Below, one piece after another: positions 7,110 to 10,488 of a stretch of 10,488 bases of DNA. Below the pieces are notes generated by a model. It saw nothing but the letters and a program-made list of their open reading frames with translations. It did no database searches and was not told the origin of the DNA. Within the stretch, counting starts at the first letter, position 1. Each line of letters opens with the position of its first letter. A program made the position numbers and the translations under genes. Source of the DNA: Dunaliella salina (taxonomy: Eukaryota; Chlorophyta; Chlorophyceae; Chlamydomonadales; Dunaliellaceae); contig MU070191.1 of NCBI GenBank assembly GCA_002284615.2, positions 121,985-132,472 of the forward strand, written 5' to 3'.

Positions 7110-7601
7110 ATTTCCTAGAACTACTACCCATGTCAATATCCGCTCTGAGCACCTTATGCTGTACCAGGCAAGGGAGGCATTATAAAATCTGACAGCAGCT
7201 CAGAACCAACAGAATTGCAGTGGTTCAAACCCGCATTCAGCAGCAAAGACCAACTTGGTGCAGTCTTTTTAACTTCAAGGATGCGCTTCGACAGACAAAA
7301 GTGAACAGTCTGCAATGGGCAAGCCATCTCAGGAGGTCTCACAAATCTGGTACCCCAAGTCAGCATGCATACATACATGCAGGAAGAGCATATGCCTTAG
7401 TCAACCAAAGCACAGTATGAGGCCTATCTGCCGCAGCTTATAGTCACCCGCAGGTTGCCTAACACAACAATATCCAGCCAAATAAGGTGCATACAAATGC
7501 TCAGAAGAGGCAAGGGTACAAGACAAGGGGATTAAAATTGTTTCACACACAGCATACCCAAACACTTGAATGACTCAGATCAAACGAGCTTGAAAGTGGG
7601 A
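7110..7601 (-). pseudogene. LINE post-RT (thumb/linker) segment
   Basis: The part of the LINE beyond the MITE. Minus-strand blocks are 'VPTFKLV' and 'ESFKCLGMLCVKQF' (about 7595-7540), 'MLTWGTRFVRPPEMACPLQT' (about 7360-7300), 'SKRILEVKKTAPSWSLLL', then in another frame 'AECGFEPLQFCWF', a TGA, and 'AAVRFYNASLAWY' (about 7240-7160). These match the conserved post-RT order I know from algal LINEs (FKYLGM, CQVWGT, PLQT, KRTTPNWS, RECG.EPLQFYWFRAAVRFYN). Three frames are needed, so it is non-functional. Confidence 0.75.
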
Positions 7602-7610
7602 ACATTAGAA
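7602..7610. repeat. Left 9-bp target-site duplication (acattagaa)
   Basis: ACATTAGAA directly precedes the MITE and recurs at 7838-7846. Keeping one copy and dropping the element joins the LINE frame as SKGSNVPTFKLV on the minus strand. Confidence 0.85.
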
Positions 7611-7837
7611 GGCAAAATCTTAAACTGCAGGACAGTTTGACCAAGTGACCCTGAGTTTTGGGGTCTGAGTTACCCCCATTTCGGGTCCGTGTTTTCCTCT
7701 TTAGGTTAGGTTAGGTCTAGGGTAGGTTTAGGTTAGGTTAGCTTAGGGTTAGGTCATCGTTCATCCCATTTAGGGGCAATTGCAACCTGAGTTTGAGGGT
7801 CACGTGGTTAAACTGTCCTGCCATTTAAGTGTTTGCC
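7611..7837. mobile_element. 227-bp MITE, probably Mutator-like (MULE)
   Basis: The terminal inverted repeats at 7611-7652 and 7796-7837 match at 36 of 42 positions. Both ends start GGCAAA, and both contain GCAGGACAGTTT and GTGACCCT. The element is flanked by a 9-bp direct repeat (7602-7610, 7838-7846). It has no coding capacity, so it would depend on a transposase from elsewhere. A 9-bp target duplication with long inverted repeats is characteristic of Mutator-like elements; hAT elements give 8 bp and have different ends. It interrupts the LINE RT gene between the 'SEVVHFN' region and 'FKCLGML'. Weaker inverted similarity continues inward from the 42-bp repeats. Its core holds telomere-like repeats. 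Confidence 0.85.
7701..7755 (+). repeat. Telomere-like TTAGG/TTTAGGG array inside the MITE
   Basis: About 55 bp made of TTAGG, TTTAGG, CTAGGG and TTAGGG variants (for example ttaggttaggttaggtc, then ggttaggttagcttagggtt). This resembles degenerate interstitial telomere repeat, but it lies in the middle of a transposon with clear ends, so it is cargo and not a chromosome end. Confidence 0.8.
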
Positions 7838-7846
7838 ACATTAGAA
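7838..7846. repeat. Right 9-bp target-site duplication (acattagaa)
   Basis: An exact copy of 7602-7610 immediately after the right inverted repeat of the MITE. Confidence 0.85.
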
Positions 7847-7849
7847 CCC

Positions 7850-8730
7850 TTTGAATTGAAATGCACCACTTCTGACTTTGAAACGTTGATAATTAATCCC
7901 TTCCCCTGTGCATGCAATCACTTCAGCATGAGTTGAAGCTCATGAGGATCATATGATCCAATGCATTGGTGGTAGGACAGAGGTCGCCTGCAAACAGCAT
8001 ATTTGTCACTCTGGTATCATTTGCACCTGTGATTGCGCCCAAAACATCTCCTGCCAGGCAGTAAACATCATTGATACCTCATTGTTATACAAGGAAAACA
8101 GCAGAGGCGACGATGGACAGCCTTGCTGAACCCTTAGTTCATGAGCTCTCATGCATCCATCCACCAACATGTATTCATCATTGTCCTAAATGTTTCTTGA
8201 AATATTCAGTAGGCAGTTTGGCATGCGTATGCGCTGTAAATGAGCCCATAGGACCCTAGGTATTGTACTGTAAGCTTGCTTTAAATCAATGAAAGCTGCA
8301 TGCAACCTGGTCGACGATTGGGCGCTTTTTCTGTGCCGCACGCTTTTAATGACGCAAAATGAATATGGGTTGCAGGGTATTACGGCCTGGATGAAAACCA
8401 TGTTGTGTGTCTGGATTTTTGTTGTTCTCCCTGCACCACCTTATAACAACCTCCCCAAGTACACTGCATACATTCTGTACGAAATGTCACTCACAGCAAG
8501 CATGCAATAGTTTGCTGGGTACAGCCAAGAGCCTTTTTTTAATGCAGGGGGGTAAGTTTGCTGCTTCCCAACATGCAGCAACTTTAGCCTTCTCCATCAT
8601 GGCAGCAAACAAGCGGAGCAATATATGGCGCCAAAACATTGATCCTGTCTGTACCTCACCATAGACTGCCGGAACTCTCTTTTCAGCATACTTCGGAAAA
8701 GGGGCAGCTGTAGCACCGAAACCAGGGAGA
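7850..8730 (-). pseudogene. LINE reverse transcriptase domain, degenerate
   Basis: Minus-strand RT motifs occur in order. N-terminal block 'PFPKYAEKRVPAVYGE' (about 8700-8650) and 'HILLRLFAAMMEKAKVAA' (to about 8573); 'NPDTQHGFHPGRNTLQPIF' (about 8430-8370); motif A 'HAAFIDLKQAYSTIPR' (about 8300-8250) with its catalytic Asp; motif B 'VQQGCPSSPLLFSLYNNEV' (8131-8075); motif C region 'NMLFAGDLCPTTNA' (about 8003-7960), where the usual FADD or YADD is FAGD (GGC at 7986-7988); and 'GLIINVSKSEVVHFN' (about 7895-7855). There is a TAG between A and B (8186-8188) and frameshifts between B and C and after C. Loss of the first motif-C Asp alone would abolish polymerase activity. Confidence 0.88.
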
Positions 8731-8808
8731 TCCTGGAATTTAACCTTCGCAGGTGATAACAGACAGCAGGATACAATGCAGCTGCATCAGGCAATTCAAT
8801 TTTGTCAG

Positions 8809-8997
8809 GAGCAGGCACAAGTGTAGCCTTTTGTTGGGGGTTCTTCCCTTAATGCACGCGGCCTTTGGCTTGTGTAGACTTTTTTTTTCTTTTGTAGCCT
8901 GTGAAGAGCTGTCAAGGTGAGCAAAAACTCTTGTGTAGAGCAGGCACAAGTGTAGCCTGTGATGAGCTGTCAAGATGAGAAAAAACTCTTGTGTAGA
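8809..8997. repeat. Nested duplications in the LINE linker
   Basis: A 21-bp sequence 'gagcaggcacaagtgtagcc' plus t occurs at 8809-8829 and 8938-8958 (129 bp apart). A 47-bp sequence occurs at 8893-8939 and 8951-8997 with four or fewer differences (58 bp apart). The span includes a run of T (about 8880-8889, A-rich on the LINE's coding strand). In the LINE protein the block 'GYTCACS' is therefore present twice. Confidence 0.9.
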
Positions 8998-9136
8998 TAC
9001 AACCTCCAGCCTTCTGCAGTGATAGGGGTCTGCAGGTTTGTCCTAGGCTTCTGCAGCAACTCAAGTGTGTCAGGGGTATGCCTTTAGAGTCTGTCCAGAA
9101 ATACAGCCTTTTTGCGCTTTTCATGGACAGCCGAGC

Positions 9137-9161
9137 ACGCCTGTTTTGCTTTCTGCTTGAC
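9137..9161. repeat. Left 25-bp direct repeat flanking a LINE-tail insertion
   Basis: 'acgcctgttttgctttctgc' followed by ttgac, identical to 9217-9241. It looks like the target-site duplication made by a short retrotransposed fragment. Confidence 0.75.
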
Positions 9162-9216
9162 TAACCTGCACAAGGTTAAGGTTACAAGGCCTTCAGTCAA
9201 AACGACTGACTGCTAG
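9162..9216 (-). mobile_element. 55-bp 5'-truncated LINE 3'-end insertion
   Basis: Bases 9186-9216 match 2347-2377 (the C-terminal coding end of LINE copy II) at 29 of 31 positions. On the minus strand this is followed by 'ccttgtaaccttaacctt', like the tandem tail of copy I. Identical 25-bp repeats flank the insert. A truncated 3' end with tail between direct repeats is the signature of target-primed reverse transcription. Without the insert and one repeat, the host LINE linker reads on in one frame (QKAKQACSAVHEKRKKAVF). Confidence 0.65.
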
Positions 9217-9241
9217 ACGCCTGTTTTGCTTTCTGCTTGAC
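9217..9241. repeat. Right 25-bp direct repeat flanking a LINE-tail insertion
   Basis: Identical to 9137-9161. Similarity continues weakly to 9251 (ctgcac). Confidence 0.75.
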
Positions 9242-9680
9242 CACTCTGCACTGCTTGGACAAAATTGCGCCTCCTTTGCCGGCATGACTCGTTAAACCAA
9301 ATGGGTCTGCAAATCCCCTTTTTCTCAGTTGTTTCCTTTTAAACACAGTCTTGAAACTTGTACATCTCAACATGATGTTCACTAGCTGCCTGCATGATCC
9401 AGCTCTGCCAACAAAAGCACGCAGTGTCAACATTGCCTGCTTCCAAAGCATCCTCTAACAGCACCGGCATCTCCTGCTTCCTTTCAAGTCCATCCACATA
9501 AGCAGTTAAACCCCCAGGTTTCCAGACCAAACTGACTTTACTATCGCACAAACCCAAGGAGCAAATAATAAAACCATGCGCAGGCTTTGGGGGTGGATGC
9601 AATACAGAAAGGCATGTGCTCGCTAGAGATGAAAATTCCGGATGGTCCCCAACGCAACAGTCCACATTGAGTATTCTCAT
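9242..9680 (-). pseudogene. LINE APE C-terminus and APE-RT linker
   Basis: The minus-strand frame from 9680 reads 'RILNVDCCVGDHPEFSS'. GDH fits the S/G-D-H motif that ends APE endonuclease domains, where the His is catalytic. Next comes a linker, 'DSKVSLVWKPGGLTAYVDG', 'LLEDALEAGNVDTAC' and 'CWQSWIMQAASE' (to about 9375), of the kind that precedes RT in algal LINEs. The frame then shifts to 'KRKQLRKRGFADPFG' and 'VVKQKAKQA' up to the 25-bp repeat. No other APE motif is visible upstream, so the domain is truncated or eroded. Confidence 0.62.
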
Positions 9681-10046
9681 CTAGACAGCCACCAGGTACG
9701 CAATATAGCCGCTCTCATGGCATTACAGTTCTATTCCTTGAATGCAGAGACTCCACACATCACCCAAAACACATGGATCCCAGCCTGTAACTCTGAAAAA
9801 CTGATATATCCACCACGTTGAGCTACAGTTCCACTCGTACACCAAGCGTGAACAAGAAAAGAAAAGATGAAAAACACTCACACAGGAAAAACACATCCTC
9901 ATCAATTAAGGGAAGGAGGATGCCGAGGGCCGAGACACTATGTCCCCTCCACCAAAGGATGAAAAGGAAGAAAGGTGGGTTGTATTTAACTGATCAGTAA
10001 GCCGTGCCTGACCTCGCTTTTTCTTTACACCGACCCAAGGAAATAG
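9681..10046. other. Unassigned DNA, no gene recognised
   Basis: Only 60-codon open frames without recognisable motifs. A purine-rich plus-strand stretch (9845-9975) is Lys/Arg-rich in translation because of its composition. The 5' part of the neighbouring LINE would be expected here but is not detectable. Confidence 0.4.
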
Positions 10047-10398
10047 CAATTTCCCATCTTGCTGCTGAGAGGTGAAAGAAATCTTCTGGAGAGCTCATCT
10101 GGTGCTAGAAAGGTTGTCAGCATACTGGACAGAATGGGCATGAAGCTTCAGAGCAAGCTTGGTGGCCTTGTGAGTGTCAAGACCAACTTGGTGAGTGTCA
10201 AGACCAACATAAAGCTCTTTAAGAGGCACCAGCGTGTGAGGGGCTTGAACAAACTCTCCCATCTATACAAAATCAGCACAAAAACATTATTTTTAACCAC
10301 GGGAATATCCCTTTTTAAAACGCACAAAAATCCTCGGATTCGGCAAAGTAAAGTAAAGCCCATGCAGGCCGGAGGCCATGCGCATTCAGTGAAGGATG

Positions 10399-10430
<32 letters not shown>

Positions 10431-10456
10431 CGCCTGCCTGCCTACGCACACACATG

Positions 10457-10488
<32 letters not shown>
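10047..10488 (+). CDS. Open frame running off the window, unrecognised
   Basis: After a TAG at 10044 this frame has no stop for 147 codons and leaves the window. The first in-frame ATGs are at 10134 and 10140. It reads 'RKVVSILDRMGMKLQSKL', then a duplicated 'LVSVKTN' pair, a Lys-rich stretch, and finally Ala-Cys-Leu-Pro repeats from the (TGCC)n tract. The non-repetitive part is about 115 codons, which is uncommon but possible by chance. It could be an exon, a fragment of an element, or noise. No family recognised. Confidence 0.2.
10168..10208 (+). repeat. ~21-bp tandem duplication
   Basis: 'tgagtgtcaagaccaac' occurs at 10171 and again at 10192. The 21-bp period is seven codons and keeps the surrounding frame open (LVSVKTN twice). 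Confidence 0.9.
10397..10488. repeat. (TGCC)n microsatellite, interrupted
   Basis: Tetranucleotide repeat from 10397 to the window end, interrupted at about 10431 (gcgcc) and 10444-10453 (acgcacacac). It extends past the edge, so its full length is unknown. Confidence 0.97.

Larger units (their letters stand above)
7032..9680 (-). pseudogene. APE/RT LINE ORF2 remnant, interrupted
   Basis: On the minus strand, fragments of one LINE protein occur in the expected order: end of the apurinic-endonuclease (APE) domain (about 9660), linker (9640-8950), reverse transcriptase (about 8730-7850), and post-RT region (7601 to about 7032). The protein would nick chromosomal DNA and copy LINE RNA at the nick. 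It carries in-frame stops (for example TAG at 8186-8188 and TGA in the EPLQFCWF block), several frameshifts, a MITE at 7611-7837, a small LINE insertion at 9162-9216 and a 129-bp duplication. The 5' end and most of the APE domain are missing or unrecognisable above 9680. It is similar in type to the fragments at 2340-3650, which would supply the missing C-terminus. Confidence 0.82.

Noticed and set aside
7701..7755. A chromosome end or true interstitial telomere
   Set aside because: The tract is short, irregular and enclosed by the MITE's inverted repeats within a LINE.
7620..7828. PiggyBac-type element bounded by TTAA at both ends
   Set aside because: TTAA occurs at both ends but the inverted repeats continue outside it to GGCAAA, and the true flanking duplication is ACATTAGAA. 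The TTAA lies within the inverted repeats.
3663..9680. Twin-priming inversion of one LINE (5' part inverted next to 3' part)
   Set aside because: In twin priming the inverted 5' segment lies immediately upstream of the 3' segment. Here the RT segment lies downstream of the RNase H-REL segment with over 1 kb of repeats between. A separate or nested insertion fits better.
9818..10000. Lys/Arg-rich 60-codon frame as a nuclear or ribosomal protein
   Set aside because: Basic composition follows from purine-rich DNA; there are no motifs.

Overview
This window is intergenic or accessory DNA of a eukaryotic nuclear genome. It has no operons, no Shine-Dalgarno spacing and no long conserved host gene. 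It does hold microsatellites ((CA)n, (TGCC)n), several minisatellites, and decayed non-LTR retrotransposons (LINEs) on both strands. The LINE protein families (APE/RT elements with a C-terminal zinc knuckle, and an RNase H + CCHC + restriction-like-endonuclease type resembling Dualen/RandI), the TTAGG/TTTAGGG-like motifs and the roughly 50% GC suggest a green alga. A Dunaliella-like chlorophyte is my guess and is not demonstrated.

Layout. 1-800: unassigned DNA with a long Z-DNA-prone CA tract. 799-1463: two linked minisatellites; the second has an 84-bp (28-codon) unit that stays open and runs into an unrecognised protein-like stretch ending at a GTGAGG donor-like site near 1749. 2340-3650, minus strand: two successive LINE 3' ends, each with a zinc knuckle; the upstream one ends in a 9-bp tail repeat. 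3663-5753, plus strand: a LINE remnant with RNase H, then a CCHC knuckle, then a candidate PD-(D/E)XK nuclease. 5806-6822: three unrelated tandem repeats, including a 12-bp repeat that keeps strict register for 14 units. 7032-9680, minus strand: an APE/RT LINE running from the end of its APE domain through RT into the post-RT region. It is broken by stops, frameshifts, a 227-bp MITE with 42-bp inverted repeats and a 9-bp target duplication, a 55-bp LINE-tail insertion flanked by 25-bp repeats, and a 129-bp internal duplication. 10047-10488: an unrecognised open frame running off the edge through a (TGCC)n tract.

How the parts relate. The minus-strand LINE is the oldest visible layer. Excising either the MITE plus one target duplication, or the 55-bp insert plus one 25-bp repeat, rejoins the LINE reading frame, so both came later. 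The plus-strand RNase H element lies between the RT part (7032-9680) and a matching C-terminal part (3048-3650) of a minus-strand LINE, so it may be a nested insertion. No element here looks competent. No RNA gene, CRISPR array or recognisable host gene was found.
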